Assembly (NCBI GenBank): GCA_963848195.1
Contig: CAWKCY010000001.1
Coordinates: 124,001-188,000 of the forward strand
Direction of reading: 5' to 3'
DNA: 64,000 bases
From: CAVQBP01 sp963848195
GTDB taxonomy: Bacteria; Bacteroidota; Ignavibacteria; Ignavibacteriales; Ignavibacteriaceae
Shown here piece by piece: positions 54,452-64,000 of this stretch. Within the stretch, counting starts at the first letter, position 1. Each line of letters begins with the position of its first letter. The translations under genes and the position numbers were made by a program. The notes beneath the pieces are model-generated. The model was given only the letters and a program-made list of their open reading frames with translations. It ran no database searches and had not been told where the DNA came from.

Positions 54452-55180
54452 TTATCTTTTGGATTCTAAAAGTACATAAGAGAAGTTATCGGGGGCTCCT
54501 CTTTTTTCAATTAGTTTAGTAATGTTTTTTGAGATAGATTCCGGTTCTTCGCCGCGAAGGAGTTTTTCAAGTTCTTCATGGTTTATAACATTCGAAACTC
54601 CGTCGGTACATAAAAAGAATTTATGTGTATCTGAAGGAATGAGTTTAGTTTTACTTAAATCTACTTCTACAGATTCGGAATCTCCCAAAGCGCGCATTAT
54701 AATGTTTTTATTGGGGTGGGTTTCTGCCTGGTTTAGAGTTAAATATCCGTCGTCAATTAGTTTCTGTATTAAAGAGTGATCTTTTGTAAGCTGTTTCAGT
54801 TTACCGTTTTTCAAATTATATATTCTTGAATCGCCGACATGTCCCCAGTAAGCAGTTTTATCTTTGATAAATAAGATCTCTGCGGTAGTAGCCATTCCAT
54901 CGAGCTGGTTTTCTTTTGAAGATTCTTCTTTAATCTTTTTATTTGCATCTTCAATAGAATCTTTTATCCTTTTTAAATAATCAGATTCACTTGATTCGAT
55001 AAAGTATTTATGTATAACCTCAACGCATAAGCCTGAAGCTATTTCCCCGGCATTATTACCCCCCAATCCATCACAAACAACTGCAAGCAAACCTCCGTCC
55101 ACATTAAAAATACCTATAGAATCTTCATTATTTGTTCTTTTCATACCTACTTTGGATTCTTTAATATAGGTAAACTTCAT
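54452..55180 (-). CDS. PP2C-family serine/threonine protein phosphatase
   Basis: The 242-residue product is a stand-alone PP2C domain of the PrpC/Stp type. Motifs run in order: KVGMKRTNNEDS, AVVCDGLGGNNAGEIAS, AYWGHVGDSRIYNL, ITKDHSL-like LTKDHSLIQKLID, LCTDGVSNVI and RGAPDNFSYVLLE. The metal-binding Asp residues are present. No partner Ser/Thr kinase gene is in the window. Confidence 0.93.
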   Translation of the reverse strand: MKFTYIKESKVGMKRTNNEDSIGIFNVDGGLLAVVCDGLGGNNAGEIASGLCVEVIHKYFIESSESDYLKRIKDSIEDANKKIKEESSKENQLDGMATTAEILFIKDKTAYWGHVGDSRIYNLKNGKLKQLTKDHSLIQKLIDDGYLTLNQAETHPNKNIIMRALGDSESVEVDLSKTKLIPSDTHKFFLCTDGVSNVINHEELEKLLRGEEPESISKNITKLIEKRGAPDNFSYVLLESKR

Positions 55181-55525
55181 TATCCCTCTCTTATTTAAAT
55201 TAAATCCACACTACGAATTTTTATTAACATATTAATTTAGTGTATTTGAAAATAATTAAAAATATATTCATGAATTTTTCTTTCAAAAAATAATTTTTAT
55301 ACAAATTATCAAGTAAAAATGATGTAAAGGTTATAAATTCAGTTTTGTTATTTTGCAATTTTGTATAATGAATTACTTCTAAATGCGTAAAAATAGGTGT
55401 AAACAGCTCTATTTTACTAAGATTGCATATAAACCTTATTTATCATATTTTACTTATAAAATTTAGGGGATTGAATGAGTACCTCTTTACCTTAAAATAA
55501 TTTTAATAATTAAGAATAATTAACT
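55181..55525. other. Gene-free divergent region
   Basis: These 345 bases separate the divergent PP2C and metallopeptidase-like genes. The sequence is very AT-rich. No gene, RNA or strong hairpin was recognised. Confidence 0.5.
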
Positions 55526-56998
55526 ATGAATATTACTAACATTGCAGGAATTATATTTATCACAATTATTAATAATCTTGCTTTATCAGGCGGAAAACTG
55601 CCTGATTCAACCGCAAAAAACTTCATTTCTGCGTTGCTGAATAACCGTAGCAGCCTTCAAAAATTTGTTTTACCTGAGGAACTTGCTCTGACAAAGCGGT
55701 TAGGTATAAACTATACGGGTATTGATGATAAATTTCTTATTTCCAATGATGTTGATTCATCTCTCAGAGCAGATATTTCTAATAATAATTTGAATTTTAC
55801 ATATAAAATTGAAAACTTAGAGGGAAATTATTCAAAACTAATCCTTTCAATTCCCTCAAAAAGTCTAACAAGAGAATATATTTTCAAAGATTCATTTTTA
55901 ATTTCGAGGCCATATTATTACGGGAGAAACTGGAAGAAAATAGAATCTAAATATTTTAATTTTTATATAAGTGATCCTCTGTTGTTTAATAATTATTCAA
56001 TTAAAAGATTAGACAATTTTATTGAGAGTATTTCAGGAATTCTGAAATACAATGATAAAGACCTGGCAAAGTTTAGGAAAAATAAGATAAACTACTATTT
56101 GTGCAAAGACGATAAGGAAATTAAACTGCTTACCGGATATGATGCCCGTGGTTTATATCTAATACCTTATGATTATATAATTACTACTTACAGCTGTCAC
56201 TACCATGAAATTCTTCATTTACTAATAAATTATAAATTAAAAACAATTCCGCTTTATACAACTCCATTTTTTCAGGAAGGATTTGCAGTTGCATTCGGAG
56301 GAAGGGGAGGAAAAGAGCCATGTGTTATTTTAGATATGGGATCTTTTTTAGAAGAAAGCGGTTTTCTTAACTTCAGTGCTTTATTAAGTAAACAGGACTT
56401 TTACAAGATTGATGCAACAATGAGCTATCCAGTCGCCGGTCTTTATAATAAATATCTAATAAATGAACTCGGGATTGAAAAATATCTTTTTCTTTATAAA
56501 AAATATTCCGGAAGTGAGGAAAGGGTTAATAATCTTAAAATAAATATGAATGACCTGCCCCCTGAAAATAAATGGATGAATTATTTAAATCATTATTCAG
56601 ACAGTAATAAAATTATAATAACAGAGAGCAATTTTAATAGGTTTAAAGAATTCGCCAGGCAGGAAAATTCTTTTATAATTTCCGAAGATTCATCATACTA
56701 TATGTTCCGTATTTATGATACAGTGTTAATATCTCCCACTAAGAAAACACGAAATTATAAAAGTAAAATATTCTCTGAATTATTGCCAGGTAGAAAGTAT
56801 ATGGGGGAGAAGTACGGAATTTTTGCGGATTCAAATGAGGTTTCCATTTATAATTTCTATTCAAACAACCTGATTGCCAAATATGTCAGAAGTTTTACAG
56901 TCACTCAGAAAAGAGTAACATTTCATGATAACCTTTATCAATTTTTTGTAAAAAAAGAAGTATTTGATGAGGCCTTAAGGGAATTATCTATATATTAA
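55526..56998 (+). CDS. Exported protein with HExxH metallopeptidase-like motif
   Basis: I do not recognise a named family. The 490-residue product has a signal-like N-terminus (NIAGIIFITIINNLALSGG). In the middle, HYHEILHLL gives an HEILH zinc motif at about residue 230, and 28 residues further on QEGFAVAFGGRGG offers the downstream glutamate of a gluzincin. This is the layout of M1-like peptidases, but no other M1 motif was found. The C-terminal third is beta-rich and ends RELSIY. It lies about 100 bases upstream of the cellobiose phosphorylase gene. Confidence 0.6.
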   Translation: MNITNIAGIIFITIINNLALSGGKLPDSTAKNFISALLNNRSSLQKFVLPEELALTKRLGINYTGIDDKFLISNDVDSSLRADISNNNLNFTYKIENLEGNYSKLILSIPSKSLTREYIFKDSFLISRPYYYGRNWKKIESKYFNFYISDPLLFNNYSIKRLDNFIESISGILKYNDKDLAKFRKNKINYYLCKDDKEIKLLTGYDARGLYLIPYDYIITTYSCHYHEILHLLINYKLKTIPLYTTPFFQEGFAVAFGGRGGKEPCVILDMGSFLEESGFLNFSALLSKQDFYKIDATMSYPVAGLYNKYLINELGIEKYLFLYKKYSGSEERVNNLKINMNDLPPENKWMNYLNHYSDSNKIIITESNFNRFKEFARQENSFIISEDSSYYMFRIYDTVLISPTKKTRNYKSKIFSELLPGRKYMGEKYGIFADSNEVSIYNFYSNNLIAKYVRSFTVTQKRVTFHDNLYQFFVKKEVFDEALRELSIY

Positions 56999-57095
56999 TA
57001 TTTCAGATTCTATACAAGAATCATTATTTTTGTATCACCGCAAGATAAAAGTTTCAAAAACTCTTTAATCATCTATAATCTTAAAAGGAACCAGA

Positions 57096-59531
57096 ATGAA
57101 ATACGGTTTTTTTGATGATGGCCAAAAAGAATATATCATTACTGAAGTACAAACGCCATACCCATGGATAAATTATCTGGGGAGTGATGAATTTTTTTCT
57201 ATAATCTCAAATACAGCAGGCGGTTATAGTTTTTACAAAGATGCTCTTTTAAGGAGAATAACGCGGTACAGGTATAACAATGTTCCCATTGATGACGGGG
57301 GAAAATATTTTTATATAAATGATAACGGAGATATATGGTCACCCGGGTGGAAACCTGTGAAAGCCGGATTAGAAGATTATTCATGCAGGCATGGTTTAGG
57401 TTATACTATTGTAAAAGGAAAGAGAAATTCGATTGAGGCTGAAATACTTTTTTTTGTACCGGTTAAAACAAATTGCGAGATTCAAAAATTAAAACTTATA
57501 AATAAGAGTGATAAGGAAAAATCACTAAAGCTTTTTTCATTTGTTGAATTCTGTTTATGGAATGCTCTGGATGATCAAACAAACTTTCAGCGTAATTTCT
57601 CCACAGGTGAAGTTGAAGTCAAGGATTCGGTAATCTATCATAAAACCGAATATAAGGAAAGAAGAAACCATTATTCATTTTATTCAGTTAATTCCAGAAT
57701 AGATGGATTTGATACCGATAGAGATTCATTTATTGGTTCATATAACGGGTTTGATAAACCGGATGTGGTGTTTGAAGGAGAACCAAAAAATTCTATTGCA
57801 CACGGATGGTCACCTATCGCATCTCATTATATTGAAATTAATTTGAAACCGGGAGAATCGAAAGAACTTGTTTTTATTCTCGGTTATGTGGAAAATGAAG
57901 TGGACAAGAAATGGGAATCGAAAGGCATTATAAACAAGGAAAAAGCTGAAGATTTAATTGAAAAATACTCCACTTCAGAAAAAGTAAGCGAAGCATTTGA
58001 TGAGTTGAAAAGACATTGGGATAATCTTCTTTCTGTTTATAATATAGAAAGTCATGATAAAAGATTAGACAGAATGGTAAATATATGGAACCAATATCAG
58101 TGTATGGTCACGTTTAATATGTCAAGGAGTGCTTCATACTTTGAGTCCGGTATCGGGCGCGGAATGGGCTTTAGAGATTCGAACCAGGATTTAATAGGAT
58201 TCGTTCATCAAATACCGGGAAAAGCAAGAGAAAGGATTCTGGATATTGCTGCGACTCAATTTGAAGACGGAGGAGCTTATCATCAATATCAGCCCCTTAC
58301 AAAAAAAGGGAATTATGCGATAGGAGGCAATTTTAATGATGACCCGATGTGGCTCATCCTCTCCACTTCAGCTTATATAAAAGAGACAGGAGATTGGTCA
58401 ATTCTTGAAGAGCAGGTCCCATTTGATAATGACGAATCAAAAGCAGCATCACTATTTGAACATTTAAAGCGTTCATTCTATCATGTTATAAACAATTTAG
58501 GTCCTCATAAACTTCCTCTAATTGGCAGAGCAGACTGGAATGATTGTTTAAATTTAAATTGTTTCTCAACTAATCCGGATGAATCTTTCCAAACAACCGA
58601 AAACAAGCAAGGGGGAGCTGCTGAATCATTAATGATTGCTGGAATGTTCGTTGCATATGGAAAAGAATTTGCAGACCTTTGCAGAGAACTGGATAAGCAA
58701 ACAGATGCCGAAGAAGCAGAAAAATATGTAAAAGAAATGATAACAGCTATTAAAAAATATGGCTGGGACGGCGAATGGTTCCTCCGTGCTTACGATTATT
58801 TTGGTGAAAAGATAGGAAGCAAAGAGAATGAAGAAGGAAAGTTATTTATAGAATCTCAAGGATTCTGCATAATGGCAGGTGTCGGTTTAGATGATGGAAA
58901 AGCTCAACTGGCATTAGATTCAGTTAAAAAATACCTTGACTGTGAATACGGCATAGTATTAAATAACCCTGCATTCACCAAATACTATTTAAACATGGGA
59001 GAGATTTCAACATATCCGGCAGGTTATAAGGAAAACGCAGGCATTTTCTGTCACAACAATCCATGGATTATAATTGGTGAAACACTGGCAGGAAACGGCA
59101 GCAGGGCATTTGAATACTACAGTAAAATTGCTCCTTCATACCTAGAGGACTTAAGTGATTTACATAAAACCGAACCCTATGTTTATTCTCAAATGATTGC
59201 AGGGAAGGATGCATTTAAGCCGGGTGAGGCTAAAAATTCATGGCTGACGGGAACGGCAGCGTGGAATTATTATGCAGTAACGCAATATATATTGGGAATT
59301 CAGCCCGGATATTACGGATTAAAAATAGATCCATGTATTCCAAATGAATGGGACGGATTTATAATAAATCGGAAATTCAGAGGAGCTGATTATAGAATTA
59401 AGATTTCAAATCCAGAACATGTTTCTAAAGGGATTAAAAAAATAATCTTAAACGGAAAAGAAATTTCGGGAAATATTATTCCTATACAAGATGCCGGAAG
59501 TAAGAACATAGCTGAAGTTTTAATGGGATAA
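57096..59531 (+). CDS. Cellobiose phosphorylase, GH94
   Basis: The enzyme splits cellobiose with phosphate into glucose 1-phosphate and glucose in the cytoplasm. The 811-residue product has no signal peptide and is of normal length. The N-terminal beta-sandwich starts MKYGFFDDGQKEYIITEVQTPYPWINYLG. The (alpha/alpha)6 barrel holds RGMGFRDSNQDLIGFVH and the catalytic Asp483 in GRADWNDCLN. Later blocks ENKQGGAAESLM and YPAGYKENAGIFCHNNPW are those of cellobiose rather than chitobiose phosphorylases. It could process products of the GH44 enzyme 38 kb away. Confidence 0.93.
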   Translation: MKYGFFDDGQKEYIITEVQTPYPWINYLGSDEFFSIISNTAGGYSFYKDALLRRITRYRYNNVPIDDGGKYFYINDNGDIWSPGWKPVKAGLEDYSCRHGLGYTIVKGKRNSIEAEILFFVPVKTNCEIQKLKLINKSDKEKSLKLFSFVEFCLWNALDDQTNFQRNFSTGEVEVKDSVIYHKTEYKERRNHYSFYSVNSRIDGFDTDRDSFIGSYNGFDKPDVVFEGEPKNSIAHGWSPIASHYIEINLKPGESKELVFILGYVENEVDKKWESKGIINKEKAEDLIEKYSTSEKVSEAFDELKRHWDNLLSVYNIESHDKRLDRMVNIWNQYQCMVTFNMSRSASYFESGIGRGMGFRDSNQDLIGFVHQIPGKARERILDIAATQFEDGGAYHQYQPLTKKGNYAIGGNFNDDPMWLILSTSAYIKETGDWSILEEQVPFDNDESKAASLFEHLKRSFYHVINNLGPHKLPLIGRADWNDCLNLNCFSTNPDESFQTTENKQGGAAESLMIAGMFVAYGKEFADLCRELDKQTDAEEAEKYVKEMITAIKKYGWDGEWFLRAYDYFGEKIGSKENEEGKLFIESQGFCIMAGVGLDDGKAQLALDSVKKYLDCEYGIVLNNPAFTKYYLNMGEISTYPAGYKENAGIFCHNNPWIIIGETLAGNGSRAFEYYSKIAPSYLEDLSDLHKTEPYVYSQMIAGKDAFKPGEAKNSWLTGTAAWNYYAVTQYILGIQPGYYGLKIDPCIPNEWDGFIINRKFRGADYRIKISNPEHVSKGIKKIILNGKEISGNIIPIQDAGSKNIAEVLMG

Positions 59532-59580
59532 AAACCATTGGATAAGAAAGTATTTTCAATTTATTGAGAATTACCGATAA

Positions 59581-59599
59581 TCATGGATTTAATCCATGA
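59581..59599 (+). terminator. Hairpin after the cellobiose phosphorylase gene
   Basis: TCATGG (59581-59586) pairs with CCATGA (59594-59599), and the pairing can continue through ATT/AAT. The tail AATAATATTTTT has only a late T run. It may terminate GH94 transcription, or it may belong to the hairpin repeat family at 34.3 and 51.2 kb. Confidence 0.5.
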
Positions 59600-59674
59600 A
59601 TAATATTTTTGAAGTCTCAAAGCCGATAATTATTTAAGATTGTTTTCCATTTATCATTTAATCAAAGAAACTAA

Positions 59675-61217
59675 ATGAAGCCCAACAATTCAATAAATAA
59701 ATTAACCTCAACCAATGCAATTCTAATTTATTTATCCCTTTTAAAATTGCTCCTATTATTGATTTTCGCGGGAAATTACGGACTTTTCAGGGATGAATAT
59801 TACTACATTGAAACATCCAAACATTTAGCCTGGGGCTATGTTGATCTGCAGCCTTTATCTGCAGTGATTTTAGCATTATCCAGAACATTGTTCGGTAATT
59901 CAATTTTGGGGATAAGAATATTTTCGTATTTAGCAGGTTCGCTTATAGTTTTTATGTCGGGATTAATTGTCAGGAGAACTGCATGGAAGTAAATTCGCTC
60001 AAATATTTACGGCATTCCTGGTAATTTTTTCGGGTGTAATTTTAGGGACCAGCGGTTATTTCTCAATGAATTCATTTGATATTCTTCTTTCTACATTAAT
60101 GTTTTATTTCCTTATCCGCATGATTAATACAAATAATCCTAAGCTTTGGATTGTGATTGGATTTATCATCGGAATAGGGCTTCAAAATAAGTTAACATTC
60201 CTGTTTTTAGGATTTGGTCTTGTAATAGGTTTGATTCTAACTAAATATAGAAGCTATTTAAAAACGAAAGAGATCTGGATTGCTGCCGGAATAGTGATTA
60301 TTATTTTCCTTCCAAATATTATATGGCAAATAGCAAATAATTTTCCAACTCTGGAATTCATGCATAATGCATCTGCATACAAAAATAAATCTATGGGCAT
60401 CATGGAATTTGCATTGAATGCCCTAATGGAACTAAATCCCGGTTATTTTTTGTTCTTTTTTACCGGGCTTTATTTTTTCTTTTTTAACAAAGAAGGAAGA
60501 GTTTATAATATAATAGGATGGATTTTCATTTCGGTGTTTTTAGTTTTTGTGTTTAATAATGGGAAACCTTACTATATGGGAGTATTATATCCTGTCCTAT
60601 TAGCTGCTGGAGTTGTCGGAGCGGATTATTTAATTGAGAAATATCTGCGGAACTTTGTCAGATGGATATTAGTTGTCCTTGTCATTCCTCCCGCGTTTAT
60701 AGCAGCACCTTTTTCAATTCCGATATTAAATGTTCAAACTTTCATAAAATATTCTGAAAAATTGGGACTTAAACCGGAGAGCGGGGAAAGATCGGAATTA
60801 GGACTGCTTCCTCAATTTTATGCAGACAGATTCGGCTGGGAGGATATGGTAAAAAAAGTTGCGGAAGTATATAATTCATTATCGCCTGAAGAGAAAAAAG
60901 AAGCCTTAATATTCGGTCAAAATTATGGTGAAGCTGGAGCGGTTAATTTTTATAGGAAAAAATATAATTTACCAGAGGCTATTTCTTCACATAATAATTA
61001 CTGGCTCTGGGGTTATCCTAAAAATTTTAAGGGGAAGGTGTTAATTGTTATAGGATCAAATTATAAGGATAATAGTGAATTTTTTGAGGACGTTAAGTTA
61101 GCTGCAAAGCATAAAAGTAAATATGGAATGCCTTATGAAAATGTTGATATTTTTATTTGCAAAAAGCCTAAGATGCCGATAGATGAAATATGGGGGAAAA
61201 TTAAATTATTTATTTAA
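59675..61217 (+). CDS. GT39/ArnT-like membrane glycosyltransferase, interrupted by a frameshift
   Basis: Members transfer sugars from polyprenyl-phosphate donors on the periplasmic side. The first frame (59675-59992) encodes the first helix and the catalytic-loop region GNYGLFRDEYYYIETSKHLAWGYVDLQPL, with the Asp-Glu pair. It stops after MSGLIVRRTAWK. The next frame continues with ELHGSKFAQIFTAFLVIFSG through to 61217. One extra base near 59982-59988 explains the break; without it the protein has 513 residues. About ten membrane helices and a periplasmic C-terminal part are visible. A duplicated fragment of its late coding region lies at 61299-61345. Confidence 0.85.
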
Positions 61218-61282
61218 AGCGTAAGCTCCAGGAGTCCTATATGTTGGGATTTTTAGCTTTTATATTTTGCTAATAATATACC

Positions 61283-61357
61283 ACACCTAACGGTGTTACA
61301 AAATATTCCGAAAAATTGGGAATTAAATCGAAGAGGGAGAAAGATCACCTAACGGTG
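61283..61357. repeat. Duplicated GT39 gene fragment between two identical hairpin cores
   Basis: The core CACCTAACGGTG occurs at 61284-61295 (stem ACACC/GGTGT) and again at 61346-61357. Between them, AAATATTCCGAAAAATTGGG (61301-61320) and the following 25 bases match the GT39 gene at about 60747-60793 with roughly 85 percent identity and one gap. The fragment therefore derives from the upstream gene or a lost paralogue. The surrounding 61218-61509 has no gene. Confidence 0.8.
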
Positions 61358-61509
61358 TTCATTTTCTATGTATAATATAAAAACCTCTAATATTCTAAAA
61401 TAGGAACCGAGAACGCGAGTAATCCTTGAGAGTAATAAATTATTGGCTTTGATGACTTTTTGAATTTAATTATTATTGTATTCTATTTAAACAAATTATT
61501 TCCGGATTT

Positions 61510-62271
61510 ATGAAGAAAATATTATTTCTTATTATTGTTTCTATTTATTTTTTCGGCTGCTCATCTTCCGTTAATACTGTTAACATGACACCCGATGAAC
61601 GTCTTAATTATGCGAAAAGTTTATATAATGATGAAGATTATCTTGATGCATTAAATGAATTTCAATCTTTAATACTGCAATATCCGGGTAATTCCATTAT
61701 TGATGATGCTCAATATTACCTGGCTATGACCAGGTTTAAAAGAGGGGAATATATCATGGGGGCTTATGAGTTTAGTAAATTGGTAAAGAATATGCCGGCA
61801 AGTACATATTTAGCAGATGCTCAATTCATGCTTGCTGAATGTTATTATGAACTTTCGCCTAATTACACTCTTGACCAAAAATATACAAAAAAGGCCATTG
61901 AGGAATTCCAGGCATTTATTGACTTTTTTCCGACAAATCCAAAAGTAACCGAAGCCGAGAAAAAAATATCTGAAATGAATGATAAATTAGCGCTGAAAGA
62001 ATACAACAGCGCCGGGATTTATGAAAAAATGGATGATTACAGCGCATCTCTAATTTATTATACGGATGTAATCGACACTTACCATGATACTAAATATGCT
62101 CCTTTGGCAATGTATGATAAAATCAAAATTCTTTTAGACAGGAAAAGAAATGATGAAGCTTTAAGCGAGATGTCAAAATTTTTAGATAAATATCCAAATG
62201 ATTCAAATGCAGATGAAATCAGGAAATTAAAAACTTCTATTGAAAATAAACTCTCTGCTTCAAATCAATGA
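61510..62271 (+). CDS. bamD: Outer membrane assembly lipoprotein BamD
   Basis: BamD is the essential lipoprotein of the outer-membrane beta-barrel assembly complex. The 253-residue product has a lipoprotein signal (FFGCSS, Cys at about 17) and successive TPR units: NYAKSLYNDEDYLDALNEFQSLILQYPGNSIIDDAQYYLA, the YIMGAYEFSKLVKNMPASTYLADAQFMLAECYY unit, the DFFPTNPKVTEAEKKI region and two more. The stop overlaps the start of the thioesterase gene (ATGA). Confidence 0.92.
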   Translation: MKKILFLIIVSIYFFGCSSSVNTVNMTPDERLNYAKSLYNDEDYLDALNEFQSLILQYPGNSIIDDAQYYLAMTRFKRGEYIMGAYEFSKLVKNMPASTYLADAQFMLAECYYELSPNYTLDQKYTKKAIEEFQAFIDFFPTNPKVTEAEKKISEMNDKLALKEYNSAGIYEKMDDYSASLIYYTDVIDTYHDTKYAPLAMYDKIKILLDRKRNDEALSEMSKFLDKYPNDSNADEIRKLKTSIENKLSASNQ

Positions 62272-62747
62272 CCTCAGGAAAAAAAATAAGTGAATCGATA
62301 ATAATTATGACCGAGTTAGTTTTGCCGAATCACACTAACCAGCTTGGCAAATTATTAGGCGGTCAGCTTATGCACTGGATCGATATATGCGCTGCATTGT
62401 GCGCTTCAAAGCATAACCATAGGATTTGTGTAACCGCATCAGTTGACAAGATAGATTTTCATCATCCTGTTAGGTTAGGAGATGCAGTTACTTTAAGTGC
62501 ATCCATAAACCGTGTATTTAATACCTCAATGGAAGTTGGTGTAAAAGTTTATGCTGAATCATTTAAAAAGGGTACAAAGATCCATACCAATACCGCTTAT
62601 TTAACTTTCGTAAGCGTTGATGAAGATGGTAAACCTACAAAAGCAATTGAAGCAATCCCTGAAACAGAGGACGAAAAAAGGAGATATGAAGAAGCACTTC
62701 AAAGGAGGGAAAATAGACTTCGGGATAGGATTACTATTAAAAGTTAG
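62268..62747 (+). CDS. Acyl-CoA thioesterase, hotdog fold
   Basis: The 159-residue product is a single hotdog domain of the YciA/BFIT type. It has the core phrase LVLPNHTNQLGKLLGGQLMHWIDICAALCASKH with the catalytic Asp, then TASVDKIDFHHPVRLGDAVTLSA and MEVGVKVYAESFKKGTKIHTNTAYLTFVSVD. It hydrolyses acyl-CoA, with unknown chain preference. Its first codon overlaps the bamD stop, and its last 62 bases overlap the start of the next gene. Confidence 0.92.
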   Translation: MTSGKKISESIIIMTELVLPNHTNQLGKLLGGQLMHWIDICAALCASKHNHRICVTASVDKIDFHHPVRLGDAVTLSASINRVFNTSMEVGVKVYAESFKKGTKIHTNTAYLTFVSVDEDGKPTKAIEAIPETEDEKRRYEEALQRRENRLRDRITIKS

Positions 62748-64000
62748 TTCAAAGCCTGCTGGGAAAGTATCTTCTATTTTTTTACTCACAGCATTATTAT
62801 TCAACTCTTATTTTGTTTTTCCACAGAATCTGTCTGGAAGTATGCAGATTCCGATAAACGGATTTTGCAAGTACAAAGAATTCGGGGCAAATTCAAATTA
62901 TACTTCAATCCTTTCCTTTAATTACAACAATGATTCTTATTCCGATATTCTGTTATACTCTCCGTTAAAAAAGAAAATAAATATTTTAACCGGTGATGAA
63001 AACGGTGATTTTTCAAGGCAGGACAGCATAAAAGTTCCTTACCAGTTTTCCAGCATTCAAAAAATTTTTAATAAGGAAAAAGAAACTGAAGTCTATGCTT
63101 TTGTGTCAAGGAGAGACAGGAGTGCCGGTATATTTCAAATTTCACAAAATAGAAGATTTTCTATCCTTTCCTCTATTGAATTCACATCATATCCTGAAAA
63201 CATATCTGTTGCTGATATTAATGGAGACGGCAGAAAGGAAATATTGATATCAGGGAGTGCTTTCGACGGGCTTTTCAGTACTATATCAATCGGAAAAAAA
63301 ATTAATAGAAAAGAAAGTTGAAGAGAAAACAATATATACTGCTGCAATTTTTGTTGATTTAAATAATGATAATATACCTGACATTGCCGGATTTAATCTT
63401 ATTACTAATTCCCTTGATTTTTTTTATAATTATGGAAACGGAACATTTAATAAAATCCGGTCAATCCCGATTGATGGGAAAATTAACGCTATTCATTCCT
63501 TTGATATTAACTCCGATGATTATGAAGATTTAATTTTTGTAAAAAATAATTCTATAGTGATCTTCTATGGTGATTTCAGGAGTTCTTTTGAAAATACTAT
63601 AACTCTAAATCCACTGTATCACCCTGACAAAATTATAACAGGTGATTTTAATAAAGACGGCAAAATCGATATTGCATATATCAATTATGATAAAAATATT
63701 TTATCGATATTATTCGCCAAAGGTGATGAACAATTTTACCCGGAAATTATATATCTAAGAAAGAATGATATTAAAGACATAATACCCTTTTACAGTAAAT
63801 TTATTAATGGAATTGCTGGAATTACAATTAAAGGGGAACTTTTTACGATAACCCGGATATCCTCATTTTCCGAAGATGTCCAGATAACCCTTGCATCCGA
63901 ACCCTCTGCAATAACATTTTTTGATAAAGACGACGATGGTATTATAGATTTCTGTTTTTTAGACCAATTTTCTAATTCACTTATTGCTGTTATTAGAAAC
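62686..64000 (+). CDS. Secreted FG-GAP/VCBS-like repeat protein, frameshifted, 3' end outside the window
   Basis: ATG 62686 is chosen because AAGGAG lies 4 bases upstream; an earlier ATG at 62617 has none. About 32 residues precede a hydrophobic export segment (SSIFLLTALLFNSYFVFPQ). The rest consists of FG-GAP-like calcium-type loops: ISVADINGDGRKEILISG, FVDLNNDNIPDIAGF, TGDFNKDGKIDIAYINY and FFDKDDDGIIDFCFL. The frame breaks at the eight-A run 63294-63301; removing one A joins both parts, and the second frame stays open to the window end. The repeats predict a beta-propeller exposed outside the cell. Confidence 0.85.

Overview
The window is AT-rich bacterial DNA, most likely from the Bacteroidota/Chlorobi side of the FCB group, probably an Ignavibacteria-like organism (inference). 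Supporting signs are 'YPNPFNP' C-terminal sorting tails typical of type IX secretion (GH44, SMP-30 protein, one orphan tail), a short RpoD-type sigma factor of 284 residues without region 1.1, a bacterial geranylgeranylglyceryl phosphate synthase, and DUF3857/transglutaminase proteins. Shine-Dalgarno sequences of the GGAG type precede most ribosomal genes, and TTG/GTG starts are common.

Layout. 1-9140: distal spc/alpha ribosomal operon on the + strand (rplE', rpsN, rpsH, rplF, rplR, tRNA-Gln, rpsE, rpmD, rplO, secY, map, infA, rpmJ, rpsM, rpsK, rpsD, rpoA, rplQ), closed by a strong intrinsic terminator. 9164-16746: housekeeping genes (engB, GAF/degenerate-GGDEF protein, deoB, rpoD, NlpC/P60 lipoprotein, DUF192 protein, gmhA, GGGP synthase). 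17250-35708: a plant-polysaccharide (beta-mannan/hemicellulose, with acetyl and pectin side activities) locus: GH44, SSS sugar symporter, GH130 mannosylglucose phosphorylase, GH5 mannanase lipoprotein, SASA acetylesterase, GH28, a solute-binding protein with a histidine kinase and a sigma-54 response regulator, a CE2 esterase and an SMP-30 protein. No SusC/SusD pair is present. 35780-50633: mixed genes (M13 peptidase, SDR, a broken DUF3857 gene, TrpB2, phosphoesterase, ECF sigma/anti-sigma, secreted proteins, methyltransferase, small membrane proteins). 50634-55180: pirin, MFS exporter, DUF2630, PP2C phosphatase. 55526-64000: a putative metallopeptidase, cellobiose phosphorylase, a GT39-type transferase, BamD, acyl-CoA thioesterase and the start of an FG-GAP-like secreted protein.

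How it fits together. The 17-36 kb genes form a plausible pathway: secreted GH44, GH5 and GH28 cut glucomannan, glucan and pectin, CE2/SASA esterases remove acetyl groups, the SSS symporter imports short sugars, and GH130 (with GH94 elsewhere in the window) splits them by phosphorolysis. The solute-binding protein has no permease beside it but lies directly upstream of a membrane histidine kinase and a sigma-54 activator, so it looks like the ligand sensor of a three-part signalling system controlling this locus.

The most unusual features are that sensor system; a family of small hairpins with changing stems but conserved small loops in intergenic DNA, two of them next to duplicated 3' fragments of the neighbouring gene; a tRNA-Gln inside the spc operon; an rpsH reading frame broken exactly at a canonical -1 slippery heptamer; and a chimeric DUF3857 gene. 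Four single-base disruptions (rpsH, GH44, GT39, FG-GAP) also raise the possibility of indel errors in the assembly.
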